In this document: piece by piece, positions 27,605-36,179 of the stretch | Numbering within the stretch: the stretch's first letter is position 1 | Layout of the letters: each line of letters starts with the position of its first letter | Assembly: GCA_020636095.1 (NCBI GenBank) | Contig: JACJYN010000004.1 | Coordinates: 930,001-994,000 of the forward strand | Source of the DNA: Lewinellaceae bacterium | Lineage (GTDB): Bacteria; Bacteroidota; Bacteroidia; Chitinophagales; Saprospiraceae | Reading direction: 5' to 3' | Length of the DNA stretch: 64,000 nucleotides | Translations under genes and position numbers: made by a program | Notes under the pieces: generated by a model | What the model was told of the DNA's origin: nothing | The model's input: the letters and a program-made list of their open reading frames with translations, nothing else | The model's database searches: none

Positions 27605-28005
27605 ATAACAGGGCGGGCGGCGAAAGGGTGGAAAAATAATTTCTCCCAACGCCGCACGTCCAAAGTCTAGTAAATTGTTAAGTCGCGGAGTAAAAATTTA
27701 TCTATATGGTTGTTCGGCTGCGGCTCAGTATAAAACAAATTCCGGGAAAGTACCTGGTTTTGCTGAAAGCCTCGCAATTAAATTGAGACGTAGTGGATTG
27801 TCATCGGCACGAGTGGGCGGTTTTACTACGAAGGGAGCTCCTACCCGGCCTGAGATGGAAATGAAATTTTTTCCAAAGCGATTTCGGTAGGAAATTAACC
27901 CTGACAACCAGAACGAGCAATCGCAATTTATCGTTACCTATATAGCACACTGTCCCAAAAACACCTCACTCCCCGAAGTTCTATGTCCGTCAAAAACGCC
28001 GCATC

Positions 28006-29382
28006 ATGGCATCCGTACTCCGGCAGCGAAAAAAGGAAAATCAAGTATCCTCGCCTACTTCCCGTCTCCGGCGAGAGACAGGGAAGCAACGGCAGCCTGT
28101 TTCCTCGCGCTGGAGGCCGTTCTTTTCCGAATCGATCCAATTGAATCCTGTCATCGGCTCGCCTTTTTCGTTCCCTATTCAAGCAAAGCTGGCTATCGGC
28201 CGTCCCGGCGACCGTTACGAACAGGAAGCAGACCGGATCGCGGAGCAGGTGGTCCAGGAAGTCGGAAGTGGGAAATTGAGGCCCATCCAGCCAGGACGGG
28301 ACGAAATCCCGCACCGAAGGCCGGGATCGGAAGTTGAATCTGGATCGACCAACACCGTGCAGCGCCAATGCACGGAGTGTGAAGAAAAGGAAAAAGATAA
28401 GCCCCAGCAAACCAAGCCTCTGGCGGCTGAGATTACCCCCCTGCTGCAACGACAGGATAACAACGAAGAAGAAGCGCCCCCTTCGCCAGATGAGGGCCGC
28501 CTGCAAACCAAATCGGAAGCTTCTGGCGGCGGTACGGCCCACCCTCAATCCCTATTCACCCAATTGCAAGCTTCCCATGGCCATGGCCGACCCTTGCCCG
28601 CTCCCGCCCGCCGCCAGATGGAAAGAGGCTTCGGCGCTGATTTCGGCCCTGTTCGCATCCACACAGATGAGACGGCCGCCCGGCTGAGCCGATCGTTGCA
28701 CGCCCACGCCTTCACCTACGGGCAGAATATTTATTTTAACCGGGGGCAGTTCCAGCCGGAGACGCGTGAGGGCCAGCGATTGCTGGCGCATGAGTTGGTG
28801 CATGTGGGGCAGCAGGGGAAAAATCTAGGAAATCCTATTATTCAACTGTCTCCCAATGATGCAAAGGATGGAAAAATGAAATATGAACAGGAAAAGATAA
28901 AACAAATTAAAAAGCTTCAAGAGGGGATGAATGACAAAAAATACGCTTCATCTGCATTCATTAATGAATGGGATTCAAGTATGGAACTAATGGATGTAAT
29001 TGAACCGACACTTCTCGATCCCAAATGGTATCTTATTGCCTTTCCCAATATTCTTCATCAGGTTGAAAACTTCTTACTCCCCGATGGGGTATCGATTTTC
29101 CCTGTGACTTTAACTAATATTAAGAGTAGGATCATTGTATGGAAAAGCAAAAATGTTCAGTATTATTATATGGAATATCCCCATAATCTTGACTTCTATC
29201 AAAGGCGTTTACCCAATATGGACACAGAAGCAAAACATCATCATTGGGCACATACTGATGCAAATAAGCAGATGATTTATTTTATTAAAGAGAAAAATAT
29301 GATTCCTCCAGCTGCCTATAACGAAGTAAAAAACCAAAATATAGAACTGTTAAGAATAGTAATAGGGGCAGCTTTAAAATAG
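28006..29382 (+). CDS. DUF4157 eCIS-core cargo protein B with AT-rich unknown C-terminal domain
   Basis: A 458-residue probable eCIS cargo, built like protein A: basic N-terminus, FFSESIQLN leader (~40-48), FPIQAKLAIGRPGDRYEQEADRIAEQVVQ, a CTEC pair, one KPLAAEITPLLQRQD unit, then the DUF4157 domain (~190-271) with HELVH at 262-266. The shared domain ends at VGQQGK. From ~272 the composition changes sharply to AT-rich, and the sequence (YEQEKIKQIKKLQEGMNDKKYASSAF, ILHQVENFLLPDGVSIFPVTL, AKHHHWAHTDANKQMIYFIKE) matches no family I recognise. This is the likely variable effector domain. The histidine-rich HHHW and the absence of cysteines are notable. No membrane segment is visible. Confidence 0.85.
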   Translation: MASVLRQRKKENQVSSPTSRLRRETGKQRQPVSSRWRPFFSESIQLNPVIGSPFSFPIQAKLAIGRPGDRYEQEADRIAEQVVQEVGSGKLRPIQPGRDEIPHRRPGSEVESGSTNTVQRQCTECEEKEKDKPQQTKPLAAEITPLLQRQDNNEEEAPPSPDEGRLQTKSEASGGGTAHPQSLFTQLQASHGHGRPLPAPARRQMERGFGADFGPVRIHTDETAARLSRSLHAHAFTYGQNIYFNRGQFQPETREGQRLLAHELVHVGQQGKNLGNPIIQLSPNDAKDGKMKYEQEKIKQIKKLQEGMNDKKYASSAFINEWDSSMELMDVIEPTLLDPKWYLIAFPNILHQVENFLLPDGVSIFPVTLTNIKSRIIVWKSKNVQYYYMEYPHNLDFYQRRLPNMDTEAKHHHWAHTDANKQMIYFIKEKNMIPPAAYNEVKNQNIELLRIVIGAALK

Positions 29383-29967
29383 CCTAAAAAATTGGCAGGA
29401 GCAGGCGACCCCGCTGGCGCGAGGCTCTGCCTCGAACCAGCGAGTATTTCAATGACCGGTCCGAGATACTAATGCTCGTATACTGATTAGGGAGTCGGCT
29501 TGCAGTAAGCATAAAGACCATCCAAAAACAACTATGTACCGGCCACAAATTTATAGGAGCAATGAGGAAGGTATATTAGCTTGCCGTGAAAACAAAAATC
29601 AACCGCTCCCACTCAAGCTCAAGGTACTCCCTAACCCGTCGAATCAATTCCGCAAGCGAAACCACCTCGACTTCCCTTTTCATAGCGCAACCTGTCTCGA
29701 CCCGAGCGGCGGCGAAAAAACTTCCGGCTGAATATCCCGGATAGCGGAGATATTGCACCTTGACTCAGAGATACATCATATTACCCTCTACCTCAATGAC
29801 CTACATCATTGCACCACTTCCCAAAAAGCAAAACCTTGCAAAAAAGTCATGAAGGGGTATGTTCTGACAGAAGCGGAGCTGATGGAGTGGTAGAAACGGA
29901 TGGCTGATCGGGCGTGAACCACTGCCTACCAATTTCCCTGTTTGCTGCCCTCAAAAAAAGATGCATC
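29383..29967. other. Intergenic, decayed sequence with a strong hairpin
   Basis: No convincing gene. It holds an imperfect inverted repeat (see 29412-29442). Short open stretches have no homology I recognise, for example a minus-strand run around 29576-29758 and a plus-strand run ending near 29893 (KGYVLTEAELMEW). They may be remnants of lost cargo genes between proteins B and C. Confidence 0.5.
29412..29442. repeat. Short perfect-ended hairpin between cargo genes
   Basis: Arms CGCTGG + CGAGGC pair with GCCTCG + CCAGCG around a 3-nt loop, with a 2-nt internal mismatch. There is no T-run after it, so it is more REP-like than a terminator. Confidence 0.55.
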
Positions 29968-31023
29968 ATGCCTATTGTCCTGCAGAAACAATCATTGGAA
30001 AAACGAGCTTCCGCGCACAAGCGGCAAAGTGGAAACAAGCCGGAACATGCTCCTGCCGTTTCCCGGAGCAATTTCTTTGCTCCTTCCATTCAGCTTAATC
30101 CCGGGCCAGGTTTCCCACTTCAGACTTCTGCCGGGCCGGTGACGACAGCAACGCAGCCGATCATTCAACGGCAATCCATGCGAAAAACTCCTCTCCAAAG
30201 CCCCTGGGACCAACTTTCTTCCTTTGATAAGCAATTGATGATTAAATCCTTCTGTGCGTTCCGGCCGGAGTTGTATGGGCCGCCAATGTGTACTACCATT
30301 GCCATGGGCCAAAAGTTCAAGGCCCACTATTGCCTTCCGAAACATAAACGGCCAGCCATATGTAATTCCCCTTCTTCCCGGAAAAGCGCGGCCTTAGTCC
30401 CAGAAAAATGGATTAAGAAGAACTGGATATGGAAAAAAACTTCTCCCCAGGCGTGTTACAACGACCTGGCAAACTATCGAAGAGAACATTTCGAGGCGTT
30501 TACCAGCGTGAAAGCCTCCCTGCAACAATTCGGGTTCTGGAAATACGTCGAATTATTGGCGGATGTTTACCGGACATCGGGAAAACGGTCCATTTTATCT
30601 CCCGGAATTAAATTTATAGCCAATCCTACACTGGCCAGCCTGTTGAAAAGTCATCCTGGTTTCTGCCAGGATAATTTGGTGTACCATGCAGCCAAACAGT
30701 TGTTCAGTAAAGGCGGCGCCGGTGGACATAAATGGCGGCAAACTGTTCCGACCTGGACGACAGGGTTACATATCGAGCCCGGACCTGTCTATGATGCCCA
30801 TTTGGATATATTATCTCCGGTCCAGGGCAAGCACGGGAATGGTACCTGCCTGTATCATTTGGGAGCGTCGCTCACCCATTTTTTGTACGATGAAAAACAT
30901 AAGGAAGCGTTTAAGCATCTGGTCATCGAACATCAAAACCGCTCCTCGCCCTGGCAGATACCCGGCCAGGAAAAAGATCCTTATCCTGCTTCTTTTTACC
31001 TTCATTTAGGCGTAAGGTTCTGA
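29968..31023 (+). CDS. Putative eCIS cargo protein C: shared leader without a DUF4157 domain
   Basis: A 351-residue protein of unknown function. Its N-terminus repeats the leader of the two DUF4157 proteins: a basic start, then NFFAPSIQLNPGPGFPLQ, then a single QPIIQRQS unit that in proteins A and B lies in the linker. The DUF4157 domain itself is absent. The rest (SSFDKQLMIKSFCAFRPELYG, ACYNDLANYRREHFEAFTSVKASLQQFGFWKYVELLADVYRTSGKRS, HLDILSPVQGKHGNGTCLYHLGASLTHFLYD) matches no family I know. It contains several cysteines and His-rich spots. A GTG at 29914 is in frame, but the ATG at 29968 fits the start pattern of the sister proteins. Cargo status is inferred from the leader and location. 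Confidence 0.7.
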   Translation: MPIVLQKQSLEKRASAHKRQSGNKPEHAPAVSRSNFFAPSIQLNPGPGFPLQTSAGPVTTATQPIIQRQSMRKTPLQSPWDQLSSFDKQLMIKSFCAFRPELYGPPMCTTIAMGQKFKAHYCLPKHKRPAICNSPSSRKSAALVPEKWIKKNWIWKKTSPQACYNDLANYRREHFEAFTSVKASLQQFGFWKYVELLADVYRTSGKRSILSPGIKFIANPTLASLLKSHPGFCQDNLVYHAAKQLFSKGGAGGHKWRQTVPTWTTGLHIEPGPVYDAHLDILSPVQGKHGNGTCLYHLGASLTHFLYDEKHKEAFKHLVIEHQNRSSPWQIPGQEKDPYPASFYLHLGVRF

Positions 31024-31087
31024 ACTCGAGGGAATGGTTCGTAATTCCGCAGTTTGCTATACATTATTCACCAAAAACCACCAAATC

Positions 31088-33499
31088 ATGCCTACCACCC
31101 CAACCCTCGACCCCATCCTCACCCCCTACCAACACTTCATGCAACTACAGGAGCAAGGCAACCTCCCCAACGCCCAGGGCGCTATGTACGAAGCCATCCG
31201 CCGGGCCGGCGAACTGGCGCGCCCCCGCTTGCAGGCTACCTTGCTATTGAAATTGGGCCAGTTCTATCTGGGCCGACCGGGCGGCCTGCAAAACGCTGCC
31301 CACGCCTTTGCCGCCGGAGGAAACCTGTTGCTCAAGGACCCGAAATTCGAGGAGGACCTGAAAAAAGCGATCGAGCCCCTGAAAGAACAGGAAAAACAGT
31401 ACCTGGGATCCAAAGACTCCCTGCCGGACAACTACCGCCCGGAAACTCAGGAAGGCCTGCTGCTGGCCGAAAAAGATCCGCTGCTGGCGGTGCAACTGTT
31501 GGTTGAAGGCGGCAATTGCCTGCTTGAATTGGGGCAGGATATGCTTGCCCTGGGGATGTTCGAAGGGGCTTTGGGGGTGTCCGTTCTTAAAGAGGACCAG
31601 ATCTTGCAGGCCCAAGTGCTCACGAATGCAGCGGAAGCCCACCGGCGACTGGGTCACCTTCCCCTGGCTGAGACTCTTTTGACCCAGGCGGAGGGCCTCT
31701 TCGAAAAAACCGGCAACCAGGCGGATACCAAAGAATTCCTGGCCACCTTCGCCACCCTGCGCCGCGATCAGGGCCAGTGGGAGGAGGCCGCCCGGCTTTT
31801 TGAGCAGGCGGTGGGTTTGTACCGCAAAAGCAACGACACCCAGGGCTACAGCCGCACCCTGGTCCGGCTGGCGAAGCTGTACCTGGACCGGCAGGAATTC
31901 GCCAAAGCCCGGCCGCACCTCGCCGCCGCCCTGGAATTGGGCAAGCAGGCCGACGACCAAAGCAACCTGGTGTTTGCTTTTCAAGGCCTGGCCCGCTGCT
32001 GCATTGGTGAGGGCAACCCCCAGGCGGCTATTCCCTACCTGGAGGAAGGCCTGCAAACCCTCCGCTCCGTCGTGGATGAGGACATCCAGACTGAACAGGG
32101 CAAGATCTCCCGGATTGCCGGCATGCAGTGGTCGCTCAATGCGTTGATTGACTGCTACCTGGCACAGATGGAAAGTAGCCATCCGCCGGAAAATATAGCG
32201 CAGGCCATCCTGCAAAAGATCGATGAATTACATGGCATGATCCTGGATACGGTGATTGGGGGAACGATCAGCCCCTTCCAGAAAAAGGAAAGGATAGAAT
32301 ACCCCGAAGCCCTTGAAAGCGGGAAGCAGAACCGTGTCGTACAGACCGGACGAGCAGATTATACCCGGCCAAAAGAGCGGGTGATCGCCCATCCGAGGCG
32401 GGAAAAAATACCTCCTTTGACCCGGGTGGTGTATCACCAGACGGACAACAACCTGGTCATTGCCTGCGAACGCCCGGGTGAAGCGCCGGCCATCTTCAGC
32501 CGGCCCCAATCCAGGTTGCGCCTGCATGAGAAAGTTGAAAACCTGATCCGCTCTCTGAAAGTGGATAATAGAGCCAGAGGGGAAGATGTTCGCGGCTTCA
32601 TCCTGGATCCGGTTGAAAGTGAGGGCCATACCCAGACTTTGCTGGAAGAGCTATACCAACTATTGATCCGACCGGTGGAAGCCTTGCTTCCGGAACGGGA
32701 TAGCATCCTGGTCATCGAACCGCACGATGCCCTCCACATGGTGCCCTTTGGCGTGCTGATGCCTTCGCAGGGAGCTTATCTTTGCGACCGGTATGCCGTA
32801 TTGGTTTCGCCTTCGCAGGAAACGATGCATACCCTGCGTTCGTACCAACCTTACCAGAGCAATCTCCATTCTGCAAAAGCGCTTATCGTCGGCAACCCAG
32901 AGATGAAAAGAGAGGTCGAGGTGGAGGGGAAAACCTATCCCCAACTTGCCGCCCTCCCGGGAGCGGAACAAGAAGCATCCGTCATTCAGCACCTGTTCGA
33001 CAAAGCAAAAGTCACTTATCTCAAGAATGCCGAAGCGAATGAACAGGCCATCCAGGAGGCAGTCAGAGACAGTAATGTCATTCACTTTGCCACCCATGGC
33101 CTGGCTTTTGAAGATCACCCGATGTCTTCCCTGCTGGTGGTAGCCGGCGGGAATGGGTATGTGACGGCCCGAACCATCCGGGATTGGGAGATGCCGGCCG
33201 ACCTGGTCGTTTTGAGCGCCTGCCAGACTGCCCTCGGCCGCTTAGCCGAAACGGAAGGCGTGATCGGGCTGTCGCGGTCTTTCTTTATCGCCGGCGCCCG
33301 TACGGTGGTGGTCAGCCTTTGGCCGGTAGACGACACGGCCACTGCTTTATTGATGGAATACTTCTACCAGGCGCTATTTGACGGTAAAAACGTGCCGGAA
33401 GCGTTGCGGGCCGCCAAACTGAAGCTCAAAAGCGAGCCTGCGTATGCACATCCTTTTTATTGGGCGGGGTTTGTGGTGATGGGGGCGGAAGGGATATAG
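31088..33499 (+). CDS. TPR-CHAT protease (caspase-like)
   Basis: An 803-residue cytosolic protein with N-terminal TPR-like helical repeats (about residues 1-370, for example AQVLTNAAEAHRRLGHLPLAETLLTQAEGLFEKTG) and a C-terminal CHAT domain. The catalytic dyad is visible: His670 in HFATHG and Cys712 in LSACQTALG. The flanking motifs VIEPHDALHMVPFGVLM, LPGAEQEA and ARTVVVSLWPVDD are classic CHAT elements. CHAT proteases act as executioners or processing enzymes in prokaryotic conflict systems, usually activated by partner proteins bound to the TPRs. The ATG at 31088 is preferred over 31034, since the TPR part starts there. Its location after the cargo genes suggests an accessory processing role or an independent defence gene. 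Confidence 0.85.
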   Translation: MPTTPTLDPILTPYQHFMQLQEQGNLPNAQGAMYEAIRRAGELARPRLQATLLLKLGQFYLGRPGGLQNAAHAFAAGGNLLLKDPKFEEDLKKAIEPLKEQEKQYLGSKDSLPDNYRPETQEGLLLAEKDPLLAVQLLVEGGNCLLELGQDMLALGMFEGALGVSVLKEDQILQAQVLTNAAEAHRRLGHLPLAETLLTQAEGLFEKTGNQADTKEFLATFATLRRDQGQWEEAARLFEQAVGLYRKSNDTQGYSRTLVRLAKLYLDRQEFAKARPHLAAALELGKQADDQSNLVFAFQGLARCCIGEGNPQAAIPYLEEGLQTLRSVVDEDIQTEQGKISRIAGMQWSLNALIDCYLAQMESSHPPENIAQAILQKIDELHGMILDTVIGGTISPFQKKERIEYPEALESGKQNRVVQTGRADYTRPKERVIAHPRREKIPPLTRVVYHQTDNNLVIACERPGEAPAIFSRPQSRLRLHEKVENLIRSLKVDNRARGEDVRGFILDPVESEGHTQTLLEELYQLLIRPVEALLPERDSILVIEPHDALHMVPFGVLMPSQGAYLCDRYAVLVSPSQETMHTLRSYQPYQSNLHSAKALIVGNPEMKREVEVEGKTYPQLAALPGAEQEASVIQHLFDKAKVTYLKNAEANEQAIQEAVRDSNVIHFATHGLAFEDHPMSSLLVVAGGNGYVTARTIRDWEMPADLVVLSACQTALGRLAETEGVIGLSRSFFIAGARTVVVSLWPVDDTATALLMEYFYQALFDGKNVPEALRAAKLKLKSEPAYAHPFYWAGFVVMGAEGI

Positions 33500-34554
33500 T
33501 TGGTTTGGCTCCGTTACACCTCCTTCAGGATGTGCCTTTGTAATCCAAAGCTTGGCAGGCTTTCGCCTCTAAACTATGACTACATTGACTTCACAGAAAA
33601 AGGCGTATTCGAGATTGAATTTTTAAATAAAAAAGGGGAGCCCTTAGCCAGCAAGCGATTAGAAATCAAGTGAGTTCCCCCGCGAGCTGCTGCCCATCGA
33701 TGAGCAACTCTTCCAGATGGAGGAGGATCGCTACGAGCGGGAAGAGATCAGTCCTGGGGATTTCCTGAAAGCGAAATGGGGCTGGCTGCAGAAACAACAG
33801 GAAGTAAGAGCTATGGAACTGGAACTGAAAGTGCTCCGGCAGGAAATCCTGGTGGGGAGCTTTCGTGTAGGAAGGTAAGGTGCTACAGGTTTGAGAACCT
33901 TTCCCCAGTTCCCGCGAGATAGGTTCTTAAACCTGGCAGGTTGGTTTGCCGGCACATTCGAAAAAGTATCAGGAACTTGGCGAAACACATTTTTTAGCAC
34001 TTTTAAAGTTCAACGTTAGCTACCACCAGATGGACGAAAACCGCATTGCGGTATTGAGCAAGAACAAGACCGGGGCTACTGACTTCGGCGTGAGAGCATG
34101 TTTGGAGGTGGTCGTTTGGGCTGCAAATGACCGCTTCTGGAACCTCACCTCGCCATTTTTTCGCCCCATAGCACCACTATGAAGCTCAAAAATAGCTTTG
34201 CGAGAACCCAAAATCGACCATTTTCGCTTCCAAAGCACCACCTCCAAACATGCTCTGAGCTCAGTCGAACGCTGGGTACTTTACAATCCAAAGCTTAATG
34301 CCGTATTCTTCCAATATGACTCCAGGCGTAGCACGTTATACTTGGTCGTCCGAAGGAAAACGGCAAAATGCAATTTGAAACGCAAGTCAAATTAAAATTC
34401 GGGCTAATTATCCATTTCTTCAATTAGGGGTGCGGAAGCTGCGTTAAAAGCACATCCATCTTATCATCTACGAATCATGGAACCGGAATTTTTAAACATC
34501 GTTAGGAATGGAAAGTAATTCGGTATAGCTTTGGTCAAGCATCTGCATGGTATT
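33500..34554. other. Gene-poor decayed stretch with coding remnants
   Basis: No intact gene. One piece reads YDYIDFTEKGVFEIEFLNKK and stops at 33671-33673. A second, start-less piece at 33675-33878 in another frame reads FPRELLPIDEQLFQMEEDR and continues as a charged helix; together they look like the 3' end of a lost gene. The hairpin element copy 2 occupies 34093-34256. The remainder (34257-34554) shows nothing I can assign. Confidence 0.6.
34093..34256 (+). repeat. 164-bp hairpin element, copy 2 (perfect 20-bp terminal inverted repeats)
   Basis: Left end AGAGCATGTTTGGAGGTGGT is perfectly complementary to the right end at 34237-34256. The core (CTGCAAATG, GAACCTCA, TCGCCATTTTTTCGCC, GCTCAAAAAT, GAGAACC) matches copy 1 at 23861-24023. 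The arms differ from copy 1 on both sides, yet each copy remains self-complementary. Confidence 0.85.
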
Positions 34555-35706
34555 TTACGCAGGCGGTAGATCTTCCAATTCCAGCAGCATCCCCGCCTTG
34601 GCTAATTCCTCCGGAGTGAAATGACAAACATATTTTTCCAAGAAATCATCTATTCCTATTGCAAGATCCTGCCTGCTTTGGGTAGACCAGATTCGGATAA
34701 AGTGATCCAAATCTCCTGTAGCGATGTGCTGCCCATCGGGAGAAAAAGCAATCGCATTACAACCATATGCTCCTGGTAAAAATGCAATAACCTGGCCAGA
34801 CAGATCATACCAGGCTGCCGTTTGTTCACGATCGGCCGTCAAGAAAGAATTACTGTGGGGAGAAAAGGCTATGGAATGAGTGGAGACGACGGACATGATG
34901 TCTCTTTTTACCTGTAATAATTCCCGGCCCTGCATGTCCCATAAGCGGACGGTTTTGTCGCGGGAGCCCGTCAGTACCCATTGCCCGTCAGGAGAAAAAG
35001 CAACACCGAAAACAATGCTTTCATGACCATTAAACGCCTGAATTTGATTTCCTTTTAAATCCCATAAAGTAGCATTCATGGTATCAAAATTTCCAGTCAG
35101 GAAATATTGCCCACTAGGGTGAAAGGCAACGGAGAATACCTTACGCGCCTTGCCATAAATCTTCAGTACTTCGCTACCTTCCCGATTAAATAAACGGGCA
35201 GCGCCGTCCCTGTCGCCAGTGAGCATTAGGTTCCCATCTGGAGAAAAGGCCACAGAGGTGATTTTACTATCGCCTCTCGGTAATGCCATTTGGAGGTCTC
35301 CTCCCAAATCAAGCAATAGGCCCTGATCATTATTACTGGCTAATATGGTTTGGCCACCCGGTGAAAAAACGGCGGTAATCGCATTCTGTTTTACCACAAA
35401 TAATGGATGTCCATCCACTCGCCATCTTCTCAAGGCCTGATCCGCCCCGGTGCTTACCAATTCTTGCCCGTTTGGGGAAAAAGCCACCGAAAAGACAAAG
35501 CGATCATGTCCGCGAAGTAGGGTGTGATAAAACAGGACTCTCCGGTCGGCGATGATTTCCTCCATCAGTGCCTGTGCCGCTTCCGCTTCTCCTTGCCATT
35601 TTCTCACATAATCGGCGATACGGAGAGCCAATGTCGGATCTTCGGAGCGCTTTTCGCGGGCCAGGGCCAGGTTGTGGACAGCGCGGGTGGGCGAGGCAAG
35701 TGACAT
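34555..35706 (-). CDS. Seven-bladed WD40 beta-propeller protein
   Basis: A 383-residue protein: an N-terminal helical ~75 residues (LALAREKRSEDPTLALRIADYV), then seven WD40 units forming one propeller. Examples are LLRGHDRFVFSVAFSPNGQELVSTGADQALRRW, ESIVFGVAFSPDGQWVLTGSRDKTVRLWD and GCNAIAFSPDGQHIATGDLDHFIRIW. The N-terminal segment resembles the linker that precedes WD40 propellers in larger STAND or CHAT proteins, so this gene may be a free-standing propeller or the detached C-terminus of such a protein. It closes the minus-strand block and likely acts as a sensor or scaffold. The initiation codon is ATG at 35704-35706. Confidence 0.85.
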   Translation of the reverse strand: MSLASPTRAVHNLALAREKRSEDPTLALRIADYVRKWQGEAEAAQALMEEIIADRRVLFYHTLLRGHDRFVFSVAFSPNGQELVSTGADQALRRWRVDGHPLFVVKQNAITAVFSPGGQTILASNNDQGLLLDLGGDLQMALPRGDSKITSVAFSPDGNLMLTGDRDGAARLFNREGSEVLKIYGKARKVFSVAFHPSGQYFLTGNFDTMNATLWDLKGNQIQAFNGHESIVFGVAFSPDGQWVLTGSRDKTVRLWDMQGRELLQVKRDIMSVVSTHSIAFSPHSNSFLTADREQTAAWYDLSGQVIAFLPGAYGCNAIAFSPDGQHIATGDLDHFIRIWSTQSRQDLAIGIDDFLEKYVCHFTPEELAKAGMLLELEDLPPA

Positions 35707-35804
35707 ACTTCTATTGTTTTACTTCCTATCGTAAGATGCTCTTTACAAAAAAGGGGGTGATTGATTTGGATAGCCTCTCTTCCTTACGTTTCAGAGCCTA
35801 TCCG

Positions 35805-36176
35805 TTATTTATTTTCATAATAAGCCACAATGCGATCCACTATCCAATCCAGGTCGCTAACGCCATAAACGGCGACCGCCATTTCCATCATTTGTTTGAT
35901 AGAAGCGTTGGCTTCCTGACGCCAGAGGTCGTATTCCCGAACCATACCGAATTTATTGCCTTTGACCCGATCCTGGTCCAGGGGCCTGCGATTGACGGTA
36001 TGAAAGGCCTTAAATTGCTGGACAAAACCCTCCATCTTATCAGAACGATTCGTGGGCCAATCCGTCATGGCGGCTATCAATAGCATCGCCAGCTCTTTTA
36101 TTTCGTGATACTGCGTATCGCGTTTTACAGCTTCCCGGAGATCTTCCCGGGTAATGATATTTTTTTCTGGGTTCAT
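35805..36176 (-). CDS. Hypothetical helical protein
   Basis: Unrecognised 123-residue acidic protein predicted to be mostly helical (ITREDLREAVKRDTQYHEIKELAMLLIAAMTDW, then FVQQFKAFHTVNRRPL and YDLWRQEANASIKQMMEMAVAVYGVSDLDWIVDRIVAYYENK). There is no signal peptide, membrane helix or cysteine. It starts 3 bp after the upstream gene stops, so the two are translationally linked. Its place between a WD40 protein and a secreted-type lipoprotein suggests a small partner subunit in the same block. Confidence 0.6.
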   Translation of the reverse strand: MNPEKNIITREDLREAVKRDTQYHEIKELAMLLIAAMTDWPTNRSDKMEGFVQQFKAFHTVNRRPLDQDRVKGNKFGMVREYDLWRQEANASIKQMMEMAVAVYGVSDLDWIVDRIVAYYENK

Positions 36177-36179
36177 TTT

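Larger units (their letters stand above)
26039..27670 (+). mobile_element. IS4-type insertion sequence (1632 bp) with degenerate transposase
   Basis: Bounded by perfect 17-bp inverted repeats (CTAGACTTTGGACGTGC at 26039-26055 and its complement at 27654-27670). It is flanked by a perfect 10-bp target duplication TAAATTGTTA (26029-26038 and 27671-27680). The transposase carries the Y-(2)-R-(3)-E-(6)-K signature of IS4-type enzymes (YRQRFDIEHFLRFGK) and a TIR-proximal terminator. The intact duplication implies recent insertion, although the transposase itself is broken. It is inserted into the toxin end of cargo gene A. Confidence 0.93.
24649..27890 (+). pseudogene. DUF4157 eCIS-core cargo protein A, with toxin end broken by a frameshift and an IS
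   Basis: Readable from 24649 to 25812 (387 aa). Order of parts: leader (FFSHSIQLNG, ~39-48), FPIQTKLRIGQPGDRYEQEADHIADQVVQ, a CKDC pair, acidic linkers with repeated QTKPL...TPLIQRQS units, then the DUF4157 domain (~250-333) with HELVH at 322-326. The frame then shifts near 25745-25760 into 25748-26071 (EIHIVGHASPGGFAG). This is cut at 26038 by the IS element and resumes at 27671 (KIYLYGCSAAAQ, ending RFR at 27890). Removing the IS and one target duplication joins AGVNKLL to SRGVKIYLYGCS in frame. The VGHA and YGCS motifs, each after a hydrophobic strand, resemble the His/Cys dyad of clan CD (C80-like) peptidases. Confidence 0.85.
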
